DNA of 64,000 nt from Heligmosomoides polygyrus polygyrus. Lineage: Eukaryota > Nematoda > Chromadorea > Rhabditida > Heligmosomidae. The DNA lies in the NCBI GenBank assembly GCA_947396885.1, contig OX377205.1, forward strand, positions 20,013,407 through 20,077,406, read 5' to 3'. Below the pieces are notes generated by a model. That model did not search any database. It was given only the letters and a program-made list of their open reading frames with translations, and was not told the DNA's origin. Positions 23,372 through 64,000 of the stretch are shown here, in pieces. The first letter of the stretch is position 1; every line of letters begins with the position of its first letter. The position numbers were made by a program, and so were the translations under genes.

Positions 23372-26300
23372 TGCCCGCTCAAAATATCACAAACTCGGGC
23401 GATCCGCCGTCAAGGATATGGTCCGCCAGCAATCTCCGATGGTTAAGCTTAAAGAAAAGCTGGCTGGCATACCCCGCCCTGTGGAAGCCATCGCTTGGCT
23501 TTTGTCCCTGCCAGTGACTGACAACGTGACCCACGGACTAAGAGAATTATATATGGTAAGATTTATGTTTATATCTTATCTCTCTAGATTTCATGCAAGT
23601 GTGGAATCATACGAATATCATCTACCGTGTTATCTCTCTCATTGGAAATCGAATTCGACGGTTCCATAACCTTATTTGTTTCCTTAACTTGTTCTTCCAC
23701 TTCAATTTTTGAATCAAAGAGTTATGAAACGATCTCCGGGGCCGCATTGCACCAGGTCTCTCGTTTCTTTGAAAAATGAGATTTTCTTAATTTTGTTTCA
23801 GGAAGACGAGAAACTGGCGGAGGAACGCCTCGTTAGTCTATACCCTCGTGCGGAGTTCAAGGTGAGGTTTCTGTCTTGTTTTTTAACACAAACTATTGGT
23901 CAAACAGCGCCGGTGGTGTAAGGCGAACATCGCTGCCCGGAAAGCAGAAGATGCGGGTTCGAGTCCCGCCTGGCGCAAGAGTTTTGATCGCAACAAAACA
24001 TCCTGTAACAACATATAGCCTCTCTACCAGCCGCTCCAGGCTTAAGCAAATGTGTTAGAACATTGTTACTAGTAAGGTCTTCAGCTTAACCGGCTCCATG
24101 CTGATATCAGCGACCGGCCCATCCCGTATCACGGGTGGGTGCTGACAGGCCTCGAGGATATCGCGGATGTTGCGTGCGGTCAAACAGCGCCGGTGGTGTA
24201 AGGCGAACATCGCTGCCCGGAAAGCAGAAGATGCGGGTCCGAGTCCCGCCTGGCGCAAGAGTTCTGATCGCAACAAAACATCCTGTAACAACAAACTATT
24301 AGTTTTACCCATTGCTATGATGAGAATCTTGCCTTTTAAGAGATTTCTAGTCGTCTAGGCCTTCCATCCCTCCGGTGAATCGGATCAATCGGTCTCATCA
24401 TCAGACTTGTCTGAGAAGGATAAAGCACTGATCCATCGGCGGCCTAGGTTCTCTACAAAGGGCAGGTCTATAAAGGTTGGCGACAATCAATCAACCGGCT
24501 ATTTGAATGCGCTTTTAGTCATACAATGACTTGCGGTAGCCAGCCGATGGACGTCAGTGCTCTATCCTTCTCAGACAAGTCTGAGACCGATTCATCCGAT
24601 TTATCAGAGGGACGGAAGGCTTAGTTGGCCTGGGGGGGGGGGGGAGTCGGAACCGGGAACCCGAAATCGGGTGCACGGGACAGCAGGCGCCGCGTCCGAC
24701 TGTGCCACCATGCGCCTAGAGTGCTATAACGGTGGTGAATACAGTCAGTGTCCGGATTCAACAACGGCTTACAGCAATTTAACACTGAAAATACAAGTTT
24801 GAACTTTTGATCGCAACAAAAGATCATTGTGACAGCTTACAACCTTGATACCATCCACTTGAGGCTTAAAGAAACTGATTTGAAGAGAAAATACGGCCGA
24901 AATCACCTATAGCGCGGCGAAATGCTCCACCATATCGCTTGATAAGCCGCGCTATCAGGGATTTCGGCTGTGTTCTCTCTGTTAAATTGCTGTAAGTCGT
25001 TGATGAATCCGGGCCTGGTTTCTGATAATTTCAAAATCTACAGCTCTGTCTGACGAATTATCCGACGCTACCGCTTTTTCCCATTCTTCTTCTTTTTCCC
25101 TAAACGCCCATTTTAAGCAGTCTTGGGTCCGATTCGAGCTTATTTCAACTCAACACCTCATTAGTTCTGTCTGGATGACATTGCCCCGTTCTTAGGTGTT
25201 GCACACGCGGCTTAAAGTGTTTCGGAATTGCTACCAAGGAGTAAAATGCTCGTGGCATTTCAGATGTCTGTTTTTGATGTCTGTTTTTGATCGTCCTTTG
25301 TTCACTGTACTTTTCTCATATGCGACAGTGTATTTTTTCGACACACCTTCAACAAAAGAGTTTCTGTAACAGTTACTCGAAAACTTCTTTCAACGTGTGG
25401 TCGTTGTTGTTTGAAAAATGGCCAGTTTAAAGCAAAATTGCCATATTTATTTACGAATATTTGTCGGTTGTTCCTTCACGTTCTATTTGTCACTTGTAGA
25501 GAGTAGCGCTGGAAGATCTGTTTGCTCCAACGCAAGGTAATGCGTTGGAAAGTCAAGTATTATTGGTTTGAACTCAGTAGAAGAAGAGGTTGCCTAGTAA
25601 GGCGGAGGAAGCGAGTTACTAGACAAAAATAGCACGAGTAGAAGGAGCTGGCGTTTAGGAGCGTCAGTAAGCAGTCGACTAAATGTTTACAGTATCGAGG
25701 GGTAGAACACCATCACGTCTTCAGTTTAAAAGGAAACATAAATAGTCTTATGCCTGACTTAACCTCACAACTTTACGTATGGAATTATTGATTTTTTCTT
25801 CGTTTTTTACTGGTTACCTCCAATAAGATGGGCTCTAAATTCAGCGTTTGCCGAGAACTTGGAACAAAAACGACAAGTACCATTTCCTGGACATATCGCA
25901 TAACTCTCTGCGGGTCAGCTACAAAGGTTCGTGGCTTTGACGTCGTCCTCCGTCGACTGCACTCGATTGCCTTTAGTTTTTGTTGCAGGCAACGGCAAAC
26001 AGCAGCAGAAGGATGCTGCCTCAACTCGAGCAGATTACCCCATTCCGCCGCAGTGCGGGGTCTACTACTTTGAGGTGGAATGTCCCCATTCGTCGCTGTT
26101 TAACCTTCTATTCTCTAATATTTGTGTTGTAGATCACCATTGTGCGTGGACTAAAAGGATGTATGGGTGTCGGTGTGTGCGGAAAGTCTGTTAACCTCAA
26201 CCGGTTGCCAGGTGGGTTTTCGTGGTCGCAAAGTTCTGCCCCATTGATTGCTCAGCGCCGAATGTTCAGGATGGGACCGGTATTCCTATGGTTACCATGG

Positions 26301-29300
26301 CGACGACGGGAATTTCTTCTCCTTTTCGGGCAACGGTGTTTCGTACGGGCCCAAGTTCACCTCTGGTGATGTGATCGGCTGCGGAGTGAATCTAGTGAAT
26401 AAAACGATATTTTTCACCAAAAATGGAGTGCATCTAGGTAGACGCTTGTTAGCTGCCTTTGTTAGCTCAAGGTTGACATTTCGTCGATCTTGCAGGAATT
26501 GCTTCCCGAGAGCTGGAGCATATCGATGACCTTTATCCGACCATTGGACTGCAGACCACCGGTGAAGTTGTCGACGCGAATTTCGGCCAACGACCGTTCC
26601 GTTTCGACATTCGGCCTGAGATGGAGGTCCGTCCGAACGTGGTTTGAAGGTTCTGGGCGATCAATTATTCAGGTGTTTTCAGGCCGCTCGAACAAAGGTC
26701 GCCACCGAAATTCTCTCCATTCAACTACCTCCTGAGAAAACGGACTGGATGAACAAGTGGGTTACCAAGCGCTGAAGTGGGTTGGTGCTGAAGGGTTCGC
26801 TTGGAAACTCGTTATTTTCAGACTTGTATCTTCATGGATGGCTTGCGAAGGCTACAGCAAGTCTATGGCTTCCTTCTGCAACGCTGCTAAACTGGTTCCC
26901 GAAGAAGGCGAGCAGAGCATTGAAACGAGAAAAGGTGTGGTTTGTTAGAGCTTGTGTTCTGTTTGAGTCGTGAAAGCTTCTAATTTTGCCCTTTCATCAC
27001 CTAAACCTCGTTCACTTTCGACGAAAGGGCTGGCGAGTTGTTATATACCTGTTTTATGGGACTTATTTGGGCGATGACCGATTTCCAAAGAATTCTCGTG
27101 TTACTACATGCGCCACGGTGCTTTTTGGAACGTTAATGAAGAACGCTACTTCTGGGAGTTGTCTCAGAACGAATGAAATATTTAACGGCAGCTAAGTACT
27201 AGAGGAAGGTCATCTATCAATGCAATCGGGATTGGTAAAGTACTGGCTTCGGAAATTAGTCAAGCGTTCGGAGGCCAGTGAGCTAAGGCGAATGACGTGA
27301 TTTAGCTTACGAGAAAGGTCAAAGGGGTAACCGTGGAGTTTCTCAAAGCGACCTATATAGGATTGCAGGGCGTTGTCTGGGAAGCACCATAGTGGTTCCA
27401 AATTTTCTGCGGACCTCTGGGTAGGCCAAAAATGGCAAAAAACGTACCGCGACGCCGTGCATTGCATGGCGTCTGTGGCAGGTCTCCTGAACTCGGACGC
27501 ACGTTATTCGACTTCTGTAGCACACCTTCTGAATTCGGATGCGCGTTCCACGGCATTTGGAGCACGTCTTTTGGATTCGGACGCGCATTCCACGGCATTC
27601 GGAGCGTGTCTTCTGAATCCGAACGGGCGTTGCACGACGCAGTTGACCATTAGTATCTGCAGTTTCAGAAACTAAGTCCCTTCCGCTCTTCCGCTCTACT
27701 TCTGTGCATGTTTCAGAAATCATTGCACTGGTGCTGTCTCGGCGTAGTGCGGAAGCAATTAGTCGCATGGAGGACGCCTACCCGGACATTTTCGTCCTCA
27801 ACAAGAACATAGCGTTGATGCTGAAGTGCCAGCAGTTCGTCGAAATGGCCGCCGAAATTGCCCGAGTGGTTGGTTTTGATGGAAATCAGGCGTAATCCTG
27901 CTAACATTAATCCTGCTGATCTCAGGATTCGTTATCGAAGCCTCCTTTGATTGCGAGCTCGAACGGACAGTCGATGCCGTCGTCTTCAGTGGCACAGAGA
28001 AGTAGGTTTTGGTTGAAGCCTAAGTGTAAATTTTAGGAGGTTTAACGCGGCTCTTTCAGTAACACATTCCTATCCGTCGAATCCTCATAAGCGAACTTAC
28101 GGTAAGTACGGTAAGTGTTAGTTTGTGCTGTGAGCAGCGAGCAACACTTGGTTTGGCTGCTGTCCTTATTAAGCAGTAATAAGTCCATTATTTAGTAGAT
28201 TCTCACTCGGAGGACATCGAGGCTCCGCCGGCTCGACGCACGCCGCCGTCTTCTGCTGTCGATGTGAATATGTGAGTGGCGTTTTCCTATGTGTTTTATT
28301 GTTGGAGGGCTGACGAGGTTTATTCCCCTTGTTAAATCAGAACTGGACAATCGAGCAAAAGCACTGCGAAACTCTAGACGAAGAACATTCATGCGGACCG
28401 TTTCGGGGGGGGGGGGGGGTTAAGGAGGATAGCATGCAGACTGCAACGAACCTCAGCCAAGTATCGCCTCCATGGACCTGAAGAAGGCATTCGATTCTAA
28501 CGAAACTGAAGCGGTCATCGAAGTCTGCCCAGTAGGACGTTCCTATTCGGTACATCAGGGTTCTTCGAAAGCTACACAGTGGATTCACGACGAACGTTTC
28601 GCCATTCAACAACGACGTTGTCAATGTTGAGAGAGGGGTTCAACGAGAGGACACCGGTACAGTTCACGAAGGTGCACAACGGAGCGTGCAGGAACGCCGG
28701 ACGGTCGACCGTAATCGCACCAGCCGATCAGGCACCGTCCGAGCACTCCTCTTCCGGCAGCTGTCTGCCCATTCAGGCAATGCCACGCAGAGGAGGCGTG
28801 TTCAATCGGTGCCGTGATTGGCTGCCGCGATTGCGGTAGGAGCCACGACGCGTTCCCGAACCCCCTCTGCACGCTTCCGTCGCGCATTCGCGACATGAAC
28901 CAGGATACCGTATCCCGGAAGCTTTACAGCTCTCGATATCTAGAACTAGAAGACATGGAAGAGAAGATTGACGGCTGGCAGATGCACCATCTTCGGTTCG
29001 CAGACGACATCGTGCTCACCAGGGGGGGGGGGGTGAATGCTGGCCGACTTCGATCGTGCAAGTGGTAGCGTTGGACCACAGCTGCATCCTCGGAAGATGA
29101 TGCCTACACTCTAGGGTAGCCTCTACAGATAGAGAGTAAACATTGTGATCAGCTTTGCACAGCGAGAAATCGAGCTCAGAGTGACGCGATTCAATTGAGC
29201 CCAAGGTATTTGTTTGGGACAGGTTGTCCACATTTAGATGAGCCAGTTCGCAGACACCAACTGGGTGAGAGACGCAAGCGGCTGTATCGTGCGAGATGTC

Positions 29301-32300
29301 ACACAGAAAGAACACCTAGATGTCCACCAACGCGTTTGCCGTAATTTTTCGTGAAGGTGCTGAACTCTCTTCATGTCTCTCAAGCGGGGGTCGGATTCAT
29401 TAAGGATTAAATCCTCGGGTGTAAGGAAATGTTTCATTGTGGGTATCTCTCCCCCTTATGCCACGCACACCTGCGGGTTCAATCCTTGACGAATCCGGCA
29501 CCTGGAGACAGGGATGAATGGAGACGTTGCTTTCATCTACTCGAGCAATTGACCATCAAAGGGATAGGGTTGGAAGTCAGTGTAGAAAGCGATTGTAAAA
29601 GGAAAAGAACAGATACGTTCTCACAATGTCAATGATTGATTAACCTTTTGAGCTGTGTTTTTAGAGGAATCGTTGCTCTGATTCGTTGCCACCTTGGTAC
29701 TATCTTGAACTTTACCTAATTACAACACGGTTCATTTTCTGGCCTTTTTAGCCCTTCCGTTTCAGCACCATTTTCTCTGGTAATAGGAAGATTCGTTGAT
29801 TTATGCCGAGAAAGAAACAATTTGGGGTTCGATTTATACCTCCAGGGTCAGGTTCGTATCAAATATTCCTGGAAGGAGCATAATGACTTGGATATAATAC
29901 ACGTAAAACATGCGCTCTCTAACCAAGCAAGGATTTCAGGCACATGTTTGAATGGGGAAGGTAAAATAACACTACGAGGATCTCCACCTTCCAATTAGTA
30001 GAGAAGTATGTTCTGTTTTTTCAAATCCCTTGATCCTATTGAGCTACGGGGCCTCTAAAGGCTTACTACCTATGGAATCTCACAGTCCAAATATCAATAC
30101 GCGGAAAAAATTTTAAAATTACTACAAGGCAGGAATAGAACACTTGACTGCAAGACTGTGAAGTAGTATTTTTGCTTATTTTCACTTTCGATGTTCGGAA
30201 ATTTCTGCGTTATGAGATTGTGCGTTCCCATAGTCTTTTAGCCGCGTAACTCGTTAGGTCCAAAGGCTTTGCAAAAATGGCACACACTTTTCCACTATTT
30301 GAGGGGTGGAGATTCTCGCAGTGATATTCTTCATGGCCTTATTGGGGCCGAGGTGTTTTGGTTAACCTCGAGGAACTGATCGATGTCGGCATTAAACTAA
30401 ACTGGTCTTTTCGAGTCTGTGTCATGTACTTATCTTCGGTTTATATACCTTCATTTTAGGACTGATAATCGCGCAAATTTAGCATTAACTTTCAGCCATT
30501 CCGACACGCAGATGGAGGACGAGCCGTGCAGTTCGTCGACAGCTCCTTCCTCAGCGCGTAACGGTCAGGCAGCGGGTGATATAAAGAACGGCGGCTGCTC
30601 CGCGGACGGAGGCTCCATAGACGACGGTATCGTGTTGGCAGGCGGCGGCAGCACGACGATAGTAGAGGAAGACCTGACGGAAGACGATGAATGTGGGAAG
30701 GAGCCCTGTGCTAGTTCTAAAAAGCAGAAGTGCAGCCGTGCTCTCATTTCAGATGTTGAACTGGAAGACGGCCTAAGGCGCGCTGAGGAGACGGCGGCCT
30801 CCACTGTGGAGTGAGTAGTTGTGTTGAGTCAAGCTTTCCTCTGCTGCTCAGTTAGTCCTTGTTGCAGATACCAAAAATACAATGAGGTTATCGAGTTCGG
30901 ACGGTCGATCTATGCGCTCTCGCTGCAGATACCAAACTTAAGTGGTCAAACAAAGGCTCTTCTTAACGTGAGCGCTGATTCTGCTGTTTTTTAGTGCAAC
31001 GAGTGCGTATCGGGAGCTATTATGAGTTGTTGCTTCAGGACACATTAGCAACCATATGCCTTTTGGACTATTCGCAATTCGAGTCACATCACCTCCTCAG
31101 TGAGGAACATCTAAGAAGTTTGGCTAATCAGACGGCGGCTGCAATACTGGGTAAGCGATACTCGTTTCCTCTGACAGTCAACGAATTTAAATGGTTTTCG
31201 GCAGCTGAAGGCCTGAAAAGTTCTTTACTCGTATACTCTTGGTTTTCTAATGGTTTGGAGAGGCTTATGTGTCCAAGGGTCTTGACGGCCGAGCAGACAC
31301 CACATCTCCTGCATTGTCTACCTTCAGGAGATGACTGCTTGAGATGAGAAGCTAAAGAATACGTAGACCGGTGAAAAGTCTTTATTAAAGGGATAAAGGA
31401 CGGTGTTACTGAATCCCCTTTGGGAAACACTACGCGTTCTGTTTCTAGGAGGTGTCGTAGTGGTAATTTGAATGCGTATTTGACCTATGCAGTGACTTGC
31501 AGTGGACAGCCAATGAAGAAGTCAGCGCTTTATCCTTCCCAGACAAGTCTGGTACCAATTTCTGACCCCGTGGGGATTGAACGCTTGATTGTCCTGAGCA
31601 GGAAATTCGAACCAGGAGCCTAGTATCGGGTGCACGCGACAGCCGGCTCCTCCTCCGACTGCACTACAGGCGTCCCTGAACAGTCCTTATGACAACAAAT
31701 AAACTTAATCGATTATTCGATCACTATCGATTGATTTGATTGATTTTTTGGCTAGAACGAATCCAAATAAAGAGCTATACATCCTTCTGTGCACATCGGC
31801 GAGGGAAGGAACAGATGAGAGGTTAGCATTACCTAATTCCTCCTGCCTCTGTGTTAGATTACTGTGGATCATGTCGTACGAAGATTTTGAGGAGACTACT
31901 GAAACTCATGGTTAGATAATAATAATTATTATTGTTATTGTTATTATCATTGTAAGTAACGTAAGGCTCATATTGCTGTTTATCTTATAAGTGCAAAGCA
32001 GAGTTTAATCCCTATATAGAGCGTTTGTAGAGACCAGAAAAGTCCGAGTTACAACGGAAGTGACCTTCTAGCTGAAGGTTGTCTTTCTACACTATTTTAT
32101 ACACATATTTCTCCCTAATAAACGTTGGCTAAATAACAATGAAATGTGTAACCACAAAGGCAGCTTCTTTGCAATGACTTCAGAAAATCGTTGTTGCTCC
32201 TGTCTTCAGGGAAGCTCACACTAATATGCACAATTGTGATAAAAATGTCGGATGAAGTGATTCCAAGAATTTTTTCTACTTGGAATACCTTTAAAACAAC

Positions 32301-32920
32301 GTTAAAAGGCTCCATAGTATCTGTGTGTCTCGAAACACTCGTTTTTTCTGTTTCCACTTCACACCCTTTTTCCATTGCTCTGAGAATTTACTCATTGTCT
32401 CTGAGCCGTTTGAACGTTGACTTCGGAAGCGGGTCACTTGCGCCATTTAGGCGGGAACTATTTCTAAGAGATTTCCGCTCGTCTCTCGCTCGCCTTCCTT
32501 TTCTTTTGGGAATGTGGTCCGCGTTCGCAACGAGATCGCTTTCAAAAATCCATGCTTTGATTTTTCACATTGAGAATTGTTTACATTGCTCATAGATGCC
32601 AGGAGATAGGAGATCCAGGTACTTATTCAACGAACTCCCTGAAAGCGGATCTGTTCCAGAGTTTGGTGGAAGGAGTCCAATGTCACAGCTGTCGCGCTAT
32701 TTCAATCTGTGGATTAAGATGCAGACGGAGCTGACAAACGCGTTGGTTCCACACTGCGCCTTCACAGATCTTGCACAACTGGTGCGTGCCTTCGATAACG
32801 GCTTACGGGCGGTCTATATTTGGTTGATTCCAGGTGTTCGGTAATCCTGTGGTTTTGCCAAGCCCCGAGGCCTCCTCGTCGTCAAAGGCTCAGGACGATT
32901 CGGCCATGGTTGTAGGATGA
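23372..32920 (+). CDS. RANBP9: RanBPM (RANBP9/10) homologue, CTLH/GID E3 ligase scaffold
   Basis: Spliced gene. Exons: 23372-23555, 23802-23861, 25845-25926, 25989-26074, 26133-26211, 26270-26437, 26496-26626, 26683-26756, 26822-26934, 27717-27865, 27926-28001, 28196-28271, 30460-30810, 30868-30941, 30995-31150, 32603-32781, 32834-32920 (TGA). All junctions are GT-AG and all phases agree, giving about 707 residues against about 730 in human RANBP9. The SPRY domain comes from exons 3-7 ([43 protein letters not shown]). A LisH segment follows ([18 protein letters not shown]), then CTLH ([12 protein letters not shown] to [12 protein letters not shown]), a Ser-rich then acidic linker, and a CRA-like end ([28 protein letters not shown]). 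Family knowledge: RanBPM scaffolds the CTLH/GID ubiquitin ligase in cytoplasm and nucleus. The first exon is open upstream of ATG 23418, so the true start is uncertain. Introns hold minisatellite and RTE debris. Confidence 0.9.
23880..24300 (+). repeat. Tandem pair of tRNA-like SINEs (family A) in a RanBPM intron
   Basis: Two 71-base cloverleaf-like segments (23907-23977 and 24187-24257) are spaced 280 bases apart and nearly identical. Each is followed by GAGTT(T/C)TGATCGCAACAAAA and CATCCTGTAACAACA. The second is preceded by TTCAGCTTAACCGGCTCCAT. The acceptor has seven pairs (one G-T). The T-arm is canonical. The anticodon-loop bases would be GGA, with C instead of T at position 33. Confidence 0.75.
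24355..24725. repeat. Inverted pair of family B SINEs
   Basis: A plus-strand headless copy (24355-24455) faces a minus-strand copy with head (24490-24725; minus-strand head near TGGTGGCACAGTCGGACGC). They share AGACTTGTCTGAGAAGGATA and its complement. The pair can fold into a hairpin. A 13-base G run lies at 24632-24644. Confidence 0.65.
24750..25018. repeat. Hairpin MITE (copy c) interrupted by a SINE A tail
   Basis: Left part 24754-24796 (GTCCGGATTCAACAACGG), right part 24878-25018 (ends GTTGATGAATCCGGGCC). The interruption at 24797-24877 matches the family A tail (TTTTGATCGCAACAAAAGAT). This shows the SINE-related piece arrived after the MITE. Confidence 0.65.
27460..27640 (+). repeat. 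42-base dispersed minisatellite, about 4 units
   Basis: Units of exactly 42 bases with ATTCGGATGCGCGTTCCAC, ATTCGGACGCGCATTCCAC and intervening GGAGCACGTCTTTTG. They lie in the RanBPM intron 26935-27716 and stay open in more than one frame. Confidence 0.7.
28460..29560 (+). mobile_element. Decayed RTE fragment in the RanBPM intron, itself interrupted
   Basis: It starts at the RT block DLKKAFDS (about 28471), continues past 28620 and resumes at about 28894 with the GATACCGTATCCC and LRFADDIVL blocks (about 29000). It ends with the family 3' segment GACAGGGATGAATGGAGACG (about 29510-29560). Two pieces are foreign: a GC-rich block at about 28662-28893 and a hairpin MITE at about 29383-29508. 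Many frameshifts are present. It lies within the 2.2 kb intron between RanBPM exons 28271 and 30460. Confidence 0.78.
31385..31680 (-). repeat. tRNA-derived SINE, family B, near full length
   Basis: The minus-strand head has TGTAGTGCAGTCGGAGGAGG and TCGCGTGCACCCGATAC, followed by CTGGTTCGAAT. The body ends near GGATAAAGGACGGTGTTAC as read on plus. It lies in the RanBPM intron 31151-32602. Confidence 0.7.
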
Positions 32921-33764
32921 TGAGTACCTCGACAGGCACACTTCTCGCGGGCGAAGGAGTGGGAACTTCCGCATACTTGACCGAGGTTACTTAGGCAGAA
33001 GCTTGGGTGGGTAGGCACGTTCGGAGAGATCTGTGAACTTCTAGCGTCCATATTAGTCATTGTGATGCACGATATATGCATCTTTTCATCTGTATGTGTG
33101 TATTCCTTCAAGACGTCGTCGAATCCGTAGAATCTCTGCAGCCATCTTTCCTACCTCGCCCTCGAAGTCTACTCTTCCTGTGTGACCGGCGTTCTGCCCC
33201 ACCTTCCTCTCGGGGCTGCCTACAGCCCCCAGCTCGACAGTGGTCTACTCGCTTGCCAGCGCTCCTTAGCGTTGAGCTTACTTGTTCATACTTCTCACGA
33301 ATAACCAGGACTTCAGCGACACAACGACCTTTTGTTCCCAATGTGCATGCGTTCGTTGTCACCACCACTCGCCCCTTGTTGGCGGGGTCGCTTCGTCTGT
33401 ACTACTTCCATTTCGTCAGCGATCGTAGGTGAATTAGTTGTTATATATGTGTATGTGTATGTGTATGTACATGCTGCGTTGCCTAGATTTCCAATATACC
33501 ACATCTTTCTAATTCTCACGTGTGTTCTGTAGGACCGTCGATCAGACGACGACGTTCTACATAGACTCAATGTATACATTGCCTGATATGTTCGATACCT
33601 TGTATAGAATGAGAGATACGTAACCATAGTGAAAGGTTGCCACCAGTTTGCGAATAACGACTCGATGTTTTCATGGATTCATGTGTCTAGTTTTCGTTCA
33701 TGTGATAAAACCATTGTGCTCTCGAAGTTGGTCTCCAGATGAAGCGTTTGATCGCACTAGTCTA
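32921..33764. other. Intergenic between RanBPM and DUS2
   Basis: 915 bases from stop to the next start codon. No AATAAA was found by eye. A pyrimidine-rich stretch at 33110-33300 and a (GTATGT)n run at 33445-33475 are present. Open frames on both strands here have no motif and are not called. Confidence 0.5.
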
Positions 33765-33780
33765 CGGAGCAGTTTTTCAG
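33765..33780 (+). promoter_or_regulatory. Candidate spliced-leader trans-splice acceptor for DUS2
   Basis: A pyrimidine-rich acceptor ending TTTTTCAG at 33780 lies 55 bases before the DUS2 start codon. No upstream exon is needed for the reading frame, so it could receive a nematode spliced leader. It lies 860 bases after the RanBPM stop codon. SL1 or SL2 use cannot be told from sequence. Confidence 0.45.
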
Positions 33781-33835
33781 TTGTTGTCATCTTCAACGAG
33801 ACATTGCTTTTTGAAGTGTTTCGGAATAAGCAGCC

Positions 33836-63873
<30,038 letters not shown>

Positions 63874-64000
63874 GTGAGCCAGAATTTCTCCTAATGCAAC
63901 GCGAAATGTGTATATGTAATAAGGAGTATAAGCAAGTAGTAAAGCTCTGTACTGGTCAATTTCTATGGAGTGCGCCATGCATTTCGTGTGGCCATTGTGT

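Noticed and set aside
23880..24300. Two functional tRNA genes
   Set aside because: C at position 33, a GGA loop not expected for a nematode tRNA, and repeated dispersed copies with conserved flanks favour a SINE.
25505..25538. Possible RanBPM exon bounded by CTTGTAG and GTAATG
   Set aside because: Its two stop-free phases do not join in frame to the exon at 25845, and the exon pair 23802-23861 and 25845-25926 already joins cleanly.
27866..27891. Alternative RanBPM donor GC/GTAATC extending exon 27717
   Set aside because: It joins in phase directly to 30460 and may be a minor isoform, but it skips exons 27926 and 28196, which have good splice sites and fit phase.
30942..30967. Longer RanBPM exon ending at AAC before GTGAGC
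   Set aside because: That end gives an in-frame stop in the next exon; the donor after 30941 keeps the frame and the CRA-like sequence.
33108..33368. 86-codon minus-strand frame between the genes
   Set aside because: Arg/Ser-rich complement of a pyrimidine tract; no motif and no splice support.

Overview
This window looks like nematode chromosomal DNA, most likely from a clade V (strongylid or hookworm-like) species. The evidence is short GT-AG introns with TTTTCAG-type acceptors, two interrupted housekeeping genes on the + strand, RTE-type LINE copies, and a very high load of small hairpin and terminal-inverted-repeat elements. The species assignment is inference; no database search was possible.

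Two protein-coding genes can be built exon by exon with every splice phase agreeing. The first (about 23.37-32.92 kb) is a RanBPM/RANBP9-10 homologue with SPRY, LisH, CTLH and CRA regions, a scaffold of the CTLH/GID ubiquitin ligase. The second starts 915 bases downstream on the same strand (33836) and runs off the right edge. It is a DUS2-type tRNA-dihydrouridine synthase with ten exons in view. Its first intron is 19.7 kb and its ninth is 5.5 kb; both are filled with transposons. No other protein-coding gene of the host is supported.

Layout. 1-23.3 kb is a repeat-rich gene desert: nested foldback, hAT and RTE copies (0.8-4.1 kb), tRNA-like SINEs (6-7 kb), two Merlin-like elements with 8-base target duplications (8.4-9.2 and 14.6-15.1 kb), a 760-base palindromic element (12.8-13.5 kb), a minus-strand RTE fragment (19.3-20.3 kb) and a foldback element carrying tRNA-like modules and an exon-like ORF (21.8-23.1 kb). 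23.4-32.9 kb is the RanBPM gene, with minisatellite and RTE debris in its introns. 33.8-63.9 kb is DUS2. Its intron 1 holds foldback elements, a segmental duplication broken by a MULE-like element, a second MULE-like copy nested in a second 760-base palindrome, and a CR1/Jockey-like LINE sitting between foldback arms. Introns 7 and 8 each hold a small hAT-like MITE; the one in intron 8 has duplicated the splice donor. Intron 9 holds a near-complete RTE with a single visible frameshift.

The two genes are not obviously related in function (protein degradation and tRNA modification), but their order, strand and a good trans-splice acceptor before the DUS2 start codon allow co-transcription as a loose operon. 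The transposon archaeology is the most informative part. Several insertions can be checked against empty sites inside the same window, which gives element boundaries, target-duplication length and relative ages directly from the sequence.
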